Positions 53,401 through 62,418 of a stretch of DNA of 64,000 bases are shown one piece after another. A program made the position numbers and the translations under genes. The stretch lies in assembly GCF_014206975.1 (NCBI RefSeq), contig NZ_JACHOU010000004.1, positions 186,001 through 250,000 on the forward strand, read 5' to 3'. The notes beneath the pieces were generated by a model. It did no database searches and had not been told where the DNA came from. It saw only the letters and a list, made by a program, of their open reading frames with translations. Numbering within the stretch: the stretch's first letter is position 1; each line of letters begins with the position of its first letter. Source of the stretch: Aminobacter aganoensis. GTDB taxonomy: Bacteria; Pseudomonadota; Alphaproteobacteria; Rhizobiales; Rhizobiaceae.

Positions 53401-53717
53401 TCGACGTGGTCGGCGAGGTCAAGCCGGACCAGGTTGCGGCCCTCGCGCCATCGGCCCCGACCGCAGCAGCTTCGGGTGCCTGGGCGATGCAGATCGCCTC
53501 GCAGCCGAGCGAAGCCGCCGCCAAGTCGACCTATGCCGATCTGGCCCGCCGCTATGGCAGCGTGCTCAACGGTCGCGAGGTCAGCATCGTCAAGGCCGAG
53601 ATCGCCGGCAAGGGCACCTTCTGGCGCGTCCGCGTGCCGGCCGGCACCCGCAACGACGCGGTCAGCCTGTGCGAGAGCTACAAGGCAGCCGGCGGCAACT
53701 GCTTCGTCTCGAAGTAG
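50493..53717 (+). CDS. rgsS: SPOR domain membrane protein, RgsS-like
   Basis: A 1074-residue protein. Residues 1 to about 740 form a very long, acidic, Ala/Glu/Pro-rich cytoplasmic part of low complexity, starting with DPFAELTRIMGFDPRQP (near 21-37) and holding two near-identical segments (FDDAVAASF...LEDELL) around residues 118-140 and 180-202. One membrane helix (GLMIAAIVGAVAVVGGIGAW, about 745-765) is followed by a Pro/Ala-rich periplasmic linker and a C-terminal SPOR domain (about 990-1074: GAWAMQIASQPSEAAAKSTY to CFVSK), which binds denuded peptidoglycan glycans. The layout and the argS-SPOR-nagZ-scpAB position match RgsS, needed for polar growth in Sinorhizobium. Confidence 0.82.
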   Translation: MADRPQLKIADKNDFADEDPFAELTRIMGFDPRQPVVRQDVGVPAARVEPAMDDDFGIDLEKELLGELAGDDLLAAPERDAPAGYVQADAPTAYAPAEARFEETGYGRAQEPEFASDPSFDDAVAASFEQEFSLEDELLRPEEQAYAVEPAFSAEPAYAVEPTFAVEPAYAAAPEAVADAAFDDAVAASFDEHFTLEDELLPVEETAAQVEGPVAYQAPLETDLDADFDVALADVDMDFAAHDGADYAVESDGGDQLTLGEYQPAEAEIAFTHEDLAEEPQVQAAPAAQAQAQDYDEFERRLQDALRDEEPAYEPAAAHAPAFEPEVATAAAPAAAVAADTSLEDELNALLGTMSNQAKALSEPAPLRVEAPEPTFTNSFWAPEQPAETEPQAVEDADYAASYADETHQVEDFAAADEATVVASDAGYTEPSYDQQADVDVNFDDDAFDMAFERSAEAAVTETVAPAAIAPAAVAAADRPLAASRYEQARSWGLGTPVAPRATAPVAETQPSYRPETYAAPAPTYVPQAEPEAYVPQPEPESYVNQPEPETYGQQAEPAVDVADDLEAELFAAVSSFDDAPDVETVDVPEKAVALADDLDIPELSFEDDTPPAPAFDDLDSEFSNLMNEMNAPEASKPSASSSYEPNPYASGFDRKTLRDGDASQPIEFAAAAAAAGAAGMYAGRQSQAQADDRLIGFDLGGMQQGRGSAPREQAPVDDFDYDPDFDEAMEALPGSSAAARPARRGLMIAAIVGAVAVVGGIGAWGLSFGGGDDAGAPVIVKADETPIKVKPENPGGMTVPNQDNKVYDRVAGGAANGAPAQEKLVTNTEEPIDVVAQDAEARANDTLPLDADETADAPLPKAEDRVAQAAQADQPDASTETAAVAPRKVRTMVVRPDGTLVPREDPAPAAVAAAEPNDPAPQRVASEATGTVPAQPALAPVANTPAPAQSANTPASAPIAPQRPSEQPVDVVGEVKPDQVAALAPSAPTAAASGAWAMQIASQPSEAAAKSTYADLARRYGSVLNGREVSIVKAEIAGKGTFWRVRVPAGTRNDAVSLCESYKAAGGNCFVSK

Positions 53718-53739
53718 GTTCGCAGCCAACAAATCGGCA

Positions 53740-53768
53740 AACGGCGCGGCACCTGCTGCGCCGTTTTT
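53740..53768 (+). terminator. Terminator after the SPOR gene
   Basis: AACGGCGC and GCGCCGTT form an eight-bp stem with a ten-base loop, followed by a T-tract (TTTTTCG). It lies 22 bases after the stop, so nagZ probably starts a new transcript or relies on readthrough. Confidence 0.75.
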
Positions 53769-53837
53769 CGTTTCCGGTCCGCCCGCGCGGATTGCAGCCG
53801 ATTCTCTCTCACCCAAAAAGGCGCTAAGCTTCCCGTC

Positions 53838-54857
53838 ATGACCGAATCAAAGTCCATCATCCTCGGCTGCGCAGGCCTGTCGCTCATCGCTGAAGAGATT
53901 GCCTTCTACCGTCGCGAGCGGCCGTGGGGCTTCATCCTCTTTGCCCGAAACGTCAAGGAGCCGGAGCAGATCCGCGACCTCGTCGCCCAGATGCGTGACA
54001 GCGTCGGACGGCCGGATGCACCCGTTTTCATCGATCAGGAAGGTGGGCGCGTGCAGCGCCTGCGCCCGCCGCTGGCGCCGAACTACCCCGCCGGCGGTGC
54101 GCTGGGCGCGCTCTATCGCAATGACCGCGAGGCGGGCCTGCGGGCGACATGGCTGCTCGCGCGCCTGCATGCCTTCGATCTCGCCCGCTACGGCATCACC
54201 GCCGACTGCCTGCCGGTGCTGGATGTTCCGGTCGAGGGGGCGAGCGACGTCATCGGGGCGCGTGCCTATGGCAAGGATCCGGAGAGCGTTGCCGCACTCG
54301 GCCTCGCTGCGGCTGAAGGGCTGCTGGCAGGCGGCGTCCTGCCGGTCATGAAGCACATTCCCGGCCATGGCCGGGCCGTTTCGGACACCCATTTCGAATT
54401 GCCGACGGTCCATGAAACGCTCGATGAGTTGCGCGCCCACGACTTCGCGCCGTTCAAGGCGCTGAACCATCTGCCGATCGCCATGACCGCGCATGTCATC
54501 TTCAGCGCGGTCGATCCCACGGCCCCGGCGACGACGTCTCGCAAGGTCATCGAGGAAATCGTGCGCGGCGAGATCGGGTTCGACGGCCTTCTGGTCAGCG
54601 ACGACACCTCGATGAAGGCACTTTCTGGGGATTTCCCGTCAAAGTCGGCGGCAATCCTTGCGGCGGGCGTCGATCTTGTCCTTCACTGCAACGGGGTGAT
54701 GGAGGAGATGGAGGGCATCGCCTCGCGGGCCACGGCACTTTCCGGCAAGTCGCTCGAGCGCGCCGAAAAGGCCCTTGCCATGGTCAAGGCGGGCGATGGC
54801 CATGATGAAGCATCGCTTCGGGCGGAATTCGGACAATATTTCGAGGCAGTTGCATAG
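53838..54857 (+). CDS. nagZ: Beta-N-acetylhexosaminidase (NagZ, GH3)
   Basis: Cytoplasmic GH3 enzyme that removes N-acetylglucosamine from anhydromuropeptides in peptidoglycan recycling. The 339-residue protein shows FIDQEGGRVQRLRPP near 65-80, MKHIPGHGRAVSDTHFELP with the His-Asp general acid/base pair (about 171-189) and LLVSDDTSMKAL with the nucleophile Asp (about 253). There is no signal peptide. It comes just before scpA with 23 bases between. Confidence 0.93.
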   Translation: MTESKSIILGCAGLSLIAEEIAFYRRERPWGFILFARNVKEPEQIRDLVAQMRDSVGRPDAPVFIDQEGGRVQRLRPPLAPNYPAGGALGALYRNDREAGLRATWLLARLHAFDLARYGITADCLPVLDVPVEGASDVIGARAYGKDPESVAALGLAAAEGLLAGGVLPVMKHIPGHGRAVSDTHFELPTVHETLDELRAHDFAPFKALNHLPIAMTAHVIFSAVDPTAPATTSRKVIEEIVRGEIGFDGLLVSDDTSMKALSGDFPSKSAAILAAGVDLVLHCNGVMEEMEGIASRATALSGKSLERAEKALAMVKAGDGHDEASLRAEFGQYFEAVA

Positions 54858-54880
54858 CCTCTCAACGAGAAGGCAGGGAT

Positions 54881-55723
54881 TTGGCGGAAGCATTGGAAAG
54901 CAAGGCGCAGAAGCCGGCACCGATGGACCGCCTGTGGGCGGAGAACGCCGACCAGCGCACGACCGACGATCCGTCGCTGGTTGTCGACGTTGCCGGCTTC
55001 GAAGGCCCGCTCGACCTCCTGCTGCATCTGGCGCGCAGCCAGCGCGTCGACCTGTCCCGCATTTCGATCCTGGCGCTGGTCGAGCAGTACCTCACCTTCG
55101 TTTCGCAGGCGCGGGCGCTGCGGCTGGAACTCGCAGCCGACTATCTGGTCATGGCGGCCTGGCTCGCCTTCCTGAAGTCCAAGCTGCTGATCCCCAAGCT
55201 ACCGGGCGACGAGGGCGAAAGCGGCGAAGAACTGGCAGCAGTGTTGCAGTTCCGGCTCAAGCGGCTCGAAGCCATGCGCGATGCCGCCTCGCGGCTGGTC
55301 AACCGCAACCGGCTCGGTCGCGACGTCTTCCAGCGCGGCGCGCCCGAACTGGTCATCGTCGACAAGCGCAACGAATATTCGGCCTCGCTCTACGATCTGT
55401 TGAGTGCCTATGCCGGCCAGCGGCAGCGCCAGGCCATCACCAGCGTGCAGATTGCCAAGCGCGGTGTCTGGTCGCTCAAGCAGGCACGCGACATCCTGAC
55501 CCGCATGGTCGGGGAGTTGAAGGACTGGACCGCGCTCGACCATTTTCTCATCCGCTACATGACCAGCCCAGAAGAGCGCGCAACCGCGATTGCCAGTTCT
55601 TTCGCCGCGAGCCTGGAAATGGTTCGGGAGGGTAGCGTCGAAATCCGTCAACACGAACCGTTCGCGCCGATCTATCTGCGTGAGCGCCAATCCGCCCCAC
55701 GGCAGACCGAAGGTGCTGCATGA
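54881..55723 (+). CDS. scpA: Segregation and condensation protein A (ScpA)
   Basis: The kleisin of the SMC-ScpAB complex, which organises chromosomes. The 280-residue protein has the kleisin N-terminus VDVAGFEGPLDLLLHLARSQ (about 33-52), LAADYLVMAAWLAFLKSKLL (about 85-104) and a C-terminal winged-helix. The start codon is TTG, with AAGGCAGGGA just upstream; an ATG at residue 15 (MDRLWAEN) is the alternative. The stop overlaps the scpB start by four bases. Confidence 0.92.
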   Translation: MAEALESKAQKPAPMDRLWAENADQRTTDDPSLVVDVAGFEGPLDLLLHLARSQRVDLSRISILALVEQYLTFVSQARALRLELAADYLVMAAWLAFLKSKLLIPKLPGDEGESGEELAAVLQFRLKRLEAMRDAASRLVNRNRLGRDVFQRGAPELVIVDKRNEYSASLYDLLSAYAGQRQRQAITSVQIAKRGVWSLKQARDILTRMVGELKDWTALDHFLIRYMTSPEERATAIASSFAASLEMVREGSVEIRQHEPFAPIYLRERQSAPRQTEGAA

Positions 55724-56454
55724 GCGAAGGATCGAACGTCGTTCCGTTTTCCGTCGATGACGAGGATGGCGATGCCGTCGAGATCAATCCGGCGGCGCGG
55801 CTGCATCTGGCGGAGGCCGTGCGCATGGCCGAAGCGATCGTCTTCGCCAGCGCCGAGCCGGTGAGCGAACGGCAGCTCGTTTCGCGCCTGCCCGAAGGTG
55901 TCGACGTGCCAGCGGCTATGGCCGAACTGCAGCGCATCTACGAGCGCCGCGGCGTCAACCTGGTCAAGGTCGCGGATTCATGGGCCTTTCGCACGGCGGG
56001 CGATCTGGCTTTCCTGATGAGCCGTGACACGGTGCAGCAGAAGAAGCTGTCGCGCGCCGCACTGGAAGTGCTTTCGGTGATCGCCTACCACCAGCCGGTG
56101 ACCCGTGCCGAGATCGAGGACATCCGCGGCGTCGAAACCTCCAAGGGCACGCTCGATACGCTGATGGAAACCGAGTGGGTGCGCATGCGCGGCCGCCGCA
56201 AGACGCCGGGGCGGCCGGTCACCTACGGCACCACCGACAAGTTCCTCGATCATTTCGGCCTGGAGGAAATCCGCGACCTGCCCGGCATGGAAGAGCTGAA
56301 GGGAGCAGGGCTGCTGTCGTCGCGCATGCCGCCCGGCTTCTCGGTGCCGTTGCCGCCGTCCGACCCGGACCTGCTGTCCGACGACGAGGATCCGTTGACG
56401 GACATCGATCTCGAGGAGCTTGGCCTGTTGACACCCCGCGTCACAGATGATTGA
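55720..56454 (+). CDS. scpB: Segregation and condensation protein B (ScpB)
   Basis: The dimeric partner of ScpA in the SMC complex. The 244-residue protein has tandem winged helices: AEAIVFASAEPVSERQLVSR near the start (about 30-50) and LEVLSVIAYHQPVTRAEIED, then VETSKGTLDTLMETEWVRM with GRPVTYGTTDKFLDHFGL. The C-terminal acidic tail is disordered (SDPDLLSDDEDPLTDIDLEE). Translationally coupled to scpA. Confidence 0.94.
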   Translation: MSEGSNVVPFSVDDEDGDAVEINPAARLHLAEAVRMAEAIVFASAEPVSERQLVSRLPEGVDVPAAMAELQRIYERRGVNLVKVADSWAFRTAGDLAFLMSRDTVQQKKLSRAALEVLSVIAYHQPVTRAEIEDIRGVETSKGTLDTLMETEWVRMRGRRKTPGRPVTYGTTDKFLDHFGLEEIRDLPGMEELKGAGLLSSRMPPGFSVPLPPSDPDLLSDDEDPLTDIDLEELGLLTPRVTDD

Positions 56455-56493
56455 CCGGCGCCGGTGTGGAACCGGCCCCGGGAGGTCCATTCT

Positions 56494-57597
56494 GTGACGA
56501 CCAGCCAAGCCCAGGCGGCATCCCGCGTCACTGCGGGCGTGACCTTCGCCGCGCGCCTGTCCTTCGAAAACATCCGCCATTCCTTTGGCAATGGCTCGGA
56601 GACGCTGCGTGACGTCAGCCTTGCCGCCGAGCCGGGTGAGGTTCTGTGCCTGCTCGGCCCCTCCGGCTCGGGCAAGACGACGCTGCTCAGGATCGCCGCC
56701 GGCATCGAGGCGCAGACATCCGGCCAGGTCATGCTCAACGGCAAGGAAATCGCCGGTCCTTCGGTCTTCCTGCCGCCGGAACAGCGCTCAATCGGCCTGG
56801 TTTTCCAGGATTTCGCCCTGTTTCCGCACCTGACCATCCTCGACAATGTGCGGTTCGGCCTGACTGCCCTGTCGCGCGAGGAGGGCAGGCGCGAGGCTTT
56901 GATCGCGCTCAACCGCGTCGGTCTCGAGCATTATGCCGACAATTATCCGCACGCGCTGTCCGGCGGCGAGCAGCAGCGCGTCGCCCTTGCCCGTGCCCTC
57001 GCGCCGCGTCCGGCGGTGCTGCTGATGGACGAGCCGTTTTCGGGTCTCGATTCGCGGCTCAAGGATTCGGTGCGCGCCGAAACGCTGGCAATCCTGCGCG
57101 AAAGCCGCGCCACCGCGATCGTCGTCACCCACGACGCCGAGGAGGCGATGCGCATGGGCGACCGTATCGCGCTGCTGAAGGATGGCAAGCTGGTGCAGAC
57201 GGGCAGGGCGGATGATTTGTACCTCAGGCCGGCAAACCTGTTCGCCGCCGGTTTCTTCTCCGAGCTGAACGTCTTTTCGGCCAGGGTTGTCGACGGTTAC
57301 GCCGACACACCTGTCGGCGAGGTTGAAACATCGGTCGCCGACGGTACCCAGGTATCGGTGGCCGTGCGCCTGACCGGCATCGACGTCAGCGAAGACACCG
57401 GCGAAACCCAGGCGCGCGTCATCTCGCGGCGTTATCTCGGCGTCGTCGAATTGCTGGAACTTGCGGTGCCGGGAGCGGAAACGCCGGTCAGGGCGCGTGT
57501 GCGATGCGGCGCTTTGTCCGCAAAAGCTCGGGATATATGGCTGTCGCTTCGGAAAGCGGATGTTCTAGTGTTTGAATCTGGAAGCGAAAGAGCCTAG
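56494..57597 (+). CDS. ABC transporter ATP-binding protein, GTG start
   Basis: A 367-residue ATPase of the spermidine/iron/sulfate-type importers. Walker A is [15 protein letters not shown], the Q-loop is [14 protein letters not shown], the signature is [15 protein letters not shown], Walker B is [12 protein letters not shown] and the H-loop is [15 protein letters not shown]-terminal TOBE-like regulatory region (about 255-365) follows. No permease or binding protein is adjacent; it lies between scpB and tatA, so its transporter partner is not shown. The GTG at 56494 has GGGAGG upstream; the GTG at 56464 is less likely. Confidence 0.88.
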   Translation: MTTSQAQAASRVTAGVTFAARLSFENIRHSFGNGSETLRDVSLAAEPGEVLCLLGPSGSGKTTLLRIAAGIEAQTSGQVMLNGKEIAGPSVFLPPEQRSIGLVFQDFALFPHLTILDNVRFGLTALSREEGRREALIALNRVGLEHYADNYPHALSGGEQQRVALARALAPRPAVLLMDEPFSGLDSRLKDSVRAETLAILRESRATAIVVTHDAEEAMRMGDRIALLKDGKLVQTGRADDLYLRPANLFAAGFFSELNVFSARVVDGYADTPVGEVETSVADGTQVSVAVRLTGIDVSEDTGETQARVISRRYLGVVELLELAVPGAETPVRARVRCGALSAKARDIWLSLRKADVLVFESGSERA

Positions 57598-57632
57598 ATC
57601 AATCGCAGGGAAACTGTTCAAGAGAGAGTTCA

Positions 57633-57851
57633 ATGGGTTCGTTTTCAATCTGGCACTGGCTGATCGTTCTGGTCGTCGTGCTGCTGCTGTTCGGCCGTGG
57701 CAAGATCCCCGAACTGATGGGCGACATGGCCAAGGGCATCAAGAGCTTCAAGAAGGGCATGTCGGACGATGAAGCCGAAGATGCCAAGACGGTCGAGCAT
57801 CGCAACGACGAGGCTGTAAACTCGACCAAGGAAAAGGCCAGCAAGAGCTGA
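57633..57851 (+). CDS. tatA: Sec-independent protein translocase TatA
   Basis: A 72-residue single-pass membrane protein that multimerises to form the Tat pore for folded proteins. The helix ([20 protein letters not shown], residues 5-24) is followed by the hinge [10 protein letters not shown], an amphipathic helix ([15 protein letters not shown]) and an acidic tail. The FGRGKIPEL motif and the following charged segment are diagnostic. First gene of tatABC; 36 bases after the ABC gene. Confidence 0.94.
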   Translation: MGSFSIWHWLIVLVVVLLLFGRGKIPELMGDMAKGIKSFKKGMSDDEAEDAKTVEHRNDEAVNSTKEKASKS

Positions 57852-57883
57852 CCATAGTCTCTTGCTAGCCGGATCGCACCGAC

Positions 57884-58534
57884 ATGTTTGAAATCGGCTG
57901 GACCGAAATGCTGGTGATCGCGGTCGTCATGATCGTGGTCGTCGGCCCCAAGGATTTGCCCAAGATGCTCCGCACCATTGGGCGGATGACGGCCAAGGCC
58001 CGTTCCATGGCGGGCGATTTTCAGCGCCAGTTCAACGAGGCGCTGAAAGAAGCCGAACTCGATGACGTCAAGAAGTCGCTCGACGATCTCAAGGGCCTCA
58101 ATCCGGCCAATGAGATCAGGAAGCAGCTCAATCCGTTCGAAAAGGCGGCGGCCGACGTGCGCGCCGGGCTCGATACCGCGATGAAGCCGTCGCAGCCGGC
58201 GGCGCCGGCCGACCCGGCGTCGAGCGCCGTGCATCCGGCGGAGCCGCTGAAGAACGGCGCAACCGTCATGCCGGGCGTCGCGGCTCCCGAGGCAACGCCG
58301 GTCGTCCCGGCCGCCGAGGTCAAGGCGACGCCCGTGCCCGCTGTCGAAGTGGCTGCCAAGGCTGGCAAGGCGGAAACAAAGCCGAAGGCGGCCGCCAAGC
58401 CCAAGGTCGTGGTGCAGGCCAAGGCCAAGGCTGGTCCCGCCAAGCCGGTTGCCGCCAAGGTCGCGCCGGCAAAGGCGGCTGCGCCCAAGAAGACGGTCGC
58501 CAAGACGACGACAAAAGCAGGAAAAGCCTCGTGA
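57884..58534 (+). CDS. tatB: Sec-independent protein translocase TatB
   Basis: A 216-residue Tat receptor subunit. MFEIGWTEMLVIAVVMIVVV at the N-terminus gives the membrane helix with the TatB-type Glu near residue 8, followed by GPKDLPKMLRTIGRMTAKAR and an amphipathic helix. A long Ala/Pro/Lys-rich C-terminal tail (from about 110) is basic and low in complexity, a feature common in Rhizobiales TatB. The stop overlaps the tatC start (GTGA). Confidence 0.94.
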   Translation: MFEIGWTEMLVIAVVMIVVVGPKDLPKMLRTIGRMTAKARSMAGDFQRQFNEALKEAELDDVKKSLDDLKGLNPANEIRKQLNPFEKAAADVRAGLDTAMKPSQPAAPADPASSAVHPAEPLKNGATVMPGVAAPEATPVVPAAEVKATPVPAVEVAAKAGKAETKPKAAAKPKVVVQAKAKAGPAKPVAAKVAPAKAAAPKKTVAKTTTKAGKAS

Positions 58535-59418
58535 GCGCCGAAGACGACGAGATCGACAAGTCCTCGGCTCCGCTGATGGAACATCTGATTGAGCTGCGCA
58601 CCCGCCTGATGTGGTCCATCGGCGGCTTCTTCGTCGCTTTCCTGGTCTGCTTCTTCTTTGCCAAGCAGCTGTTCAACCTGCTGGTGATCCCGTTCAAATG
58701 GGCAACCAGCTGGGCCGGTCTCGACCCGGAAAAGGTCGAGCTCATCTACACTGCGCCGCAGGAATTTTTCTTCACCCAGATCAAGCTCGCCATGTTCGGC
58801 GGCCTTGTGATCGCGTTTCCGATCATCGCTTCGCAGATCTACAAGTTCGTCGCCCCCGGCCTCTACAAGAACGAGCGCGCAGCGTTCCTGCCGTTCCTGG
58901 TCGCGTCGCCGATCCTGTTCCTGATGGGGGCGTCGCTGGTCTACTTCTTCTTCACGCCGATGGTGATGTGGTTTTTCCTCGCCATGCAGCAGTCCGGAGG
59001 CGAAGGCGAGGTGCAGATTTCGCTGCTGCCCAAGGTCTCGGAATATCTCAGCCTCATCATGACGCTGATCTTCTCCTTTGGCCTGGTGTTCCAACTGCCT
59101 GTCGTGACGACGCTTATGGCGCGCGTCGGCATGGTCAGTTCCCAGGGATTGGCCGACAAGCGCAAATGGGCGATCGTCATCGCCTTCGTGGTTGCCGCCA
59201 TACTGACGCCACCCGATCCGGTCAGCCAGATCGGCCTTGCCCTTCCCACGATCCTTCTTTACGAGATTTCCATCTGGACCGCCCGGATGATCGAAAAGAA
59301 GCGCGAGCAAGAGCGCGTGGCGAGCGAAACTGAGAAAGCGGGCGACAACCCCGCCGAGCAGACGCAAGCAGCACCGACCTCGCTCGAAGGCACAGGCAGC
59401 GGCACGAACGCCGGCTGA
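58531..59418 (+). CDS. tatC: Sec-independent protein translocase TatC, GTG start
   Basis: A 295-residue protein with six membrane helices and the Tat signal-peptide receptor site. LMEHLIELRTRLMWSIGGFF holds the conserved N-terminal HLxELR motif; YTAPQEFFFTQIKLAMFGGL includes the Glu used in twin-Arg recognition. The last helices are FVVAAILTPPDPVSQIGLAL, then LLYEISIW. The C-terminal tail (KKREQERVASETEKAGDN) is hydrophilic. The GTG start overlaps the tatB stop by four bases. Confidence 0.95.
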   Translation: MSAEDDEIDKSSAPLMEHLIELRTRLMWSIGGFFVAFLVCFFFAKQLFNLLVIPFKWATSWAGLDPEKVELIYTAPQEFFFTQIKLAMFGGLVIAFPIIASQIYKFVAPGLYKNERAAFLPFLVASPILFLMGASLVYFFFTPMVMWFFLAMQQSGGEGEVQISLLPKVSEYLSLIMTLIFSFGLVFQLPVVTTLMARVGMVSSQGLADKRKWAIVIAFVVAAILTPPDPVSQIGLALPTILLYEISIWTARMIEKKREQERVASETEKAGDNPAEQTQAAPTSLEGTGSGTNAG

Positions 59419-59475
59419 CAGCCCGATCCGCCGTCGCGGTCGTTTCGACAACCGCCGCGACCGGAAACTTTTTAA

Positions 59476-60780
59476 ATGCTTGATATCAAATGGATTCGCG
59501 AGAACCCTGAAGCTCTAGTCGAAGCGCTGACCAAGCGCGGGCAGCCGGCTTCGGTGGCGAGCTCGACGGTTGATGACCTGATCGCCAAGGACGAGGCGCG
59601 GCGCGCCCATGTTTCGAAGCTGCAGGAGGCGCAGGAGCGCCGCAATGCCGCGTCGAAGGAAATCGGCAACGCCATGCGCAATGGTGATTCCGCCCTGGCT
59701 GAGAAGCTGAAAGCCGAAGTCGCCGACATCAAGGGCTTCATCCAGGACGGCGAGGGCCTCGAGCGCGAGCTCGACAAGGCGCTCGACGGTGCTCTCGCGG
59801 TCATCCCCAATATTCCGCTCGCTGACGTGCCCGTCGGCAAGGACGAGAACGACAACGTCGAATTGCGCAAGGTCGGCAAGGTCATGCCGCGCCCGAACTG
59901 GGTGAGGGAGCATTTCGAGATCGGAGAGGCGCTCGGCCTGATGGATTTCGAGCGTGCCGCGAAGCTTTCGGGTGCGCGTTTCACCGTGCTGAAGGGCCAG
60001 CTTGCCCGCCTCGAACGCGCGCTCGGCCAATTCATGCTCGACCTGCACACGACCGAGCATGGCTACACCGAGGTGCAGCCGCCGCTTCTGGTGCGCGACG
60101 AGGTGCTGTTCGGCACCAACCAGCTGCCGAAGTTCGAGGAAGACCTGTTCTTCGTGCCGCATGGCGACAGCCGCCTCGGGCTGATCCCGACAGCGGAGGT
60201 GCCGCTGACCAACCTCGTGCGCGAGGAAATCCTGGCCGGCGATCAATTGCCGATGCGTTTGACGGCGCTGACGCCGTGCTTCCGCTCGGAGGCAGGCTCG
60301 GCTGGCCGTGACACCCGCGGCATGCTGCGCCAGCATCAGTTCTACAAGGTTGAACTGGTTTCGATCGTCGACGCCGAAAGCGCGCTTGCCGAGCACGACC
60401 GCATGACCGATTGCGCCGAGAACGTACTCAAGTTGCTCGGCCTGCCGTTCCGTACCGTCGTGCTGTGCACCGGCGACATGGGCTTTGGCGCGCGCAAGAC
60501 CCATGACATCGAGGTCTGGCTGCCGGGCCAGAACACCTACCGCGAGATTTCGTCCTGCTCGGTCTGCGGTGATTTCCAGGCGCGCCGCATGGATGCGCGC
60601 TATCGCCCGAAGGAAGAGAAGGGCACGCGCTTTTTGCACACCCTCAATGGCTCGGGCGTAGCCGTCGGCCGTGCCCTGATCGCCGTCATCGAGAACTACC
60701 AGAACGAAGACGGCAGCGTAACGATTCCTGAAGTGCTGCTGCCTTACATGGGTGGCCTGACCAAGATCGAAGCGAAGTGA
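59476..60780 (+). CDS. serS: Seryl-tRNA synthetase (SerS)
   Basis: Charges tRNA-Ser and tRNA-Sec. The 434-residue class II enzyme has the N-terminal coiled-coil tRNA arm (about 30-100: [20 protein letters not shown]), motif 2 ([20 protein letters not shown], about 270) and motif 3 ([20 protein letters not shown], about 389-408). The length is typical. It follows tatC by 57 bases and precedes surE by one base. Confidence 0.96.
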   Translation: MLDIKWIRENPEALVEALTKRGQPASVASSTVDDLIAKDEARRAHVSKLQEAQERRNAASKEIGNAMRNGDSALAEKLKAEVADIKGFIQDGEGLERELDKALDGALAVIPNIPLADVPVGKDENDNVELRKVGKVMPRPNWVREHFEIGEALGLMDFERAAKLSGARFTVLKGQLARLERALGQFMLDLHTTEHGYTEVQPPLLVRDEVLFGTNQLPKFEEDLFFVPHGDSRLGLIPTAEVPLTNLVREEILAGDQLPMRLTALTPCFRSEAGSAGRDTRGMLRQHQFYKVELVSIVDAESALAEHDRMTDCAENVLKLLGLPFRTVVLCTGDMGFGARKTHDIEVWLPGQNTYREISSCSVCGDFQARRMDARYRPKEEKGTRFLHTLNGSGVAVGRALIAVIENYQNEDGSVTIPEVLLPYMGGLTKIEAK

Positions 60781-60781
60781 C

Positions 60782-61540
60782 ATGCGCATTCTGCTGACAA
60801 ACGACGACGGCATCCATGCCGAGGGCCTGGCTGTCCTGGAACGGATCGCCAACCAGCTGTCGGATGATGTTTGGGTGGTGGCGCCCGAGACCGACCAGTC
60901 TGGCTACGCCCACTCGCTGTCGATCTCGGAGCCGCTTCGCCTGCGCAAGATCAGCGACAAGCACTATGCGGTGAACGGCACGCCGACCGACTGCGTCATC
61001 ATGGGTGCGCGCAAGATCTTGCCCGAGCCGCCGGACCTGATCCTGTCGGGCATCAATTCGGGCCTCAACGTTGCCGACGACGTGACCTATTCGGGCACGG
61101 TCGCCGGTGCCATGGAAGGCGCGCTGATCGGCATTCGCTCGATCGCGCTGAGCCAGGCCTATGTCTACGAGAACGAAGAGCGCATCGTGCCTTACGAAAC
61201 GGCGGAAGCGCTCGCGCCGGCCCTGCTGAAGAAGCTGATCGCCACCGAACTGCCGATCGGCGTTCTTCTCAACGTCAATTTCCCGAACTGCCCGCCCGAA
61301 GAGGTGACCGGCCCCGTCGTTGCCAGCCAGGGCAAGCTCTCCTACGGCATCTGGGTTGAGGAGCGGCGTGACGGTCGCAGCCTGCCATACTACTGGCTGC
61401 GCTTCGGCCGCGACGAGCCGGAGGTCAAGCCGGGCACCGACCTTCATGCCGTGCGCAACAAGCAGATCTCGGTGACGCCGCTCAAGCTCGACATGACGGC
61501 GCATGAACTGCGCGATCAACTGGCCAAGGCAATTGCATGA
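60782..61540 (+). CDS. surE: 5'/3'-nucleotidase SurE
   Basis: A 252-residue metal-dependent nucleotidase/exopolyphosphatase. The N-terminal [16 protein letters not shown] gives the Asp pair (residues 8-9) that binds metal, and the [12 protein letters not shown] and [20 protein letters not shown] motifs with the further Asn ligand are present. The C-terminal arm has [20 protein letters not shown]. The surE-pcm pair overlaps by four bases and is conserved widely among proteobacteria. Confidence 0.95.
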   Translation: MRILLTNDDGIHAEGLAVLERIANQLSDDVWVVAPETDQSGYAHSLSISEPLRLRKISDKHYAVNGTPTDCVIMGARKILPEPPDLILSGINSGLNVADDVTYSGTVAGAMEGALIGIRSIALSQAYVYENEERIVPYETAEALAPALLKKLIATELPIGVLLNVNFPNCPPEEVTGPVVASQGKLSYGIWVEERRDGRSLPYYWLRFGRDEPEVKPGTDLHAVRNKQISVTPLKLDMTAHELRDQLAKAIA

Positions 61541-62190
61541 ACATGATGCCGGACGACCGTGAGGGCTTCGCCGCCTTTCTTCTTCGCCTGCGTGGGCGCG
61601 GCATCGTTCCGAAAAATCTGATTGCTGCCATCGAGGCAACGCCAAGGCGGGATTTCATCGCCGGGCAGTTCCATTCCCTGGCCTGGTCGAATCGCATGCT
61701 GCCGATCGAATGCGGCGAAGCGATCGAAGGCGCCGACCTTCAGGCAGCGGTGATCGCGGCCCTCAACATCGAGCCGGGCAACCGCGTGCTCGAGGTGGGC
61801 ACCGGTACAGGCTACACGGCTGCCGTGATGGCACGGCTGGCCGGCCGCGTCATCACCGTCGATCGTTTCAAGACGCTTGCCGAACAAGCGCGCCAACGCT
61901 TCGAACTGCTCGGCATCAACAATGCGCTGGTGCGCCAGGCAGACGGCTCGAACGGGCTGCAGGGCGAGGGGCCGTTCGACCGCATTGTCGTATGGGCCGC
62001 CTTCGACAGCCATCCGCGCATGTTCGTCGACCAGTTGTCTAGCGGTGGCACGATGATCGCGCCGATCGGCCCGGAAGAGGGCGAACAGGTGCTGTGCAAG
62101 CTGACCAAGATCGGAAGCCGATTCGAGCGTGAGGACCTGGGCGTCGTTCGGCTGCAGCCCCTGGCACGCGGCGTCGCTGCCGTCATCTAG
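61537..62190 (+). CDS. pcm: Protein-L-isoaspartate O-methyltransferase (Pcm)
   Basis: Repairs isoaspartyl residues using SAM. The 217-residue protein has the SAM motif [20 protein letters not shown] (about 88-107), the [20 protein letters not shown] segment and the [16 protein letters not shown] active region. The start overlaps the surE stop. It is the canonical Pcm; a second, more distant family member is at 34859. Confidence 0.92.
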   Translation: MNMMPDDREGFAAFLLRLRGRGIVPKNLIAAIEATPRRDFIAGQFHSLAWSNRMLPIECGEAIEGADLQAAVIAALNIEPGNRVLEVGTGTGYTAAVMARLAGRVITVDRFKTLAEQARQRFELLGINNALVRQADGSNGLQGEGPFDRIVVWAAFDSHPRMFVDQLSSGGTMIAPIGPEEGEQVLCKLTKIGSRFEREDLGVVRLQPLARGVAAVI

Positions 62191-62197
62191 GCCTGAA

Positions 62198-62220
62198 GGT
62201 CAGGCCGTGCCGGCCTGACC
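62198..62220 (+). terminator. Hairpin after pcm
   Basis: GGTCAGGCCG and CGGCCTGACC form a perfect ten-bp stem with a TGC loop, seven bases after the pcm stop. There is no T-tract, so its efficiency as an intrinsic terminator is uncertain. A second hairpin (CAGCCCA/TGGGCTG) lies at 62286-62303. Confidence 0.4.
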
Positions 62221-62418
62221 TGAGCCCGGCACGTTTGGGCCAATCCCCGCAAAACCTCCCTGCGCCTGTCAGAATGGCACCCGCCCAGCCCAGAGCTGGG
62301 CTGCTGTCGCCATGTGGTTGGCGAAGCTTTTGATTTATTTGATCCCCTTAACTGACCGGTAACATTAACGCGCTTTAATCAAGCCTAGTTGGTATCGGGT
62401 AAAGCGCGGGTCAGTGCG

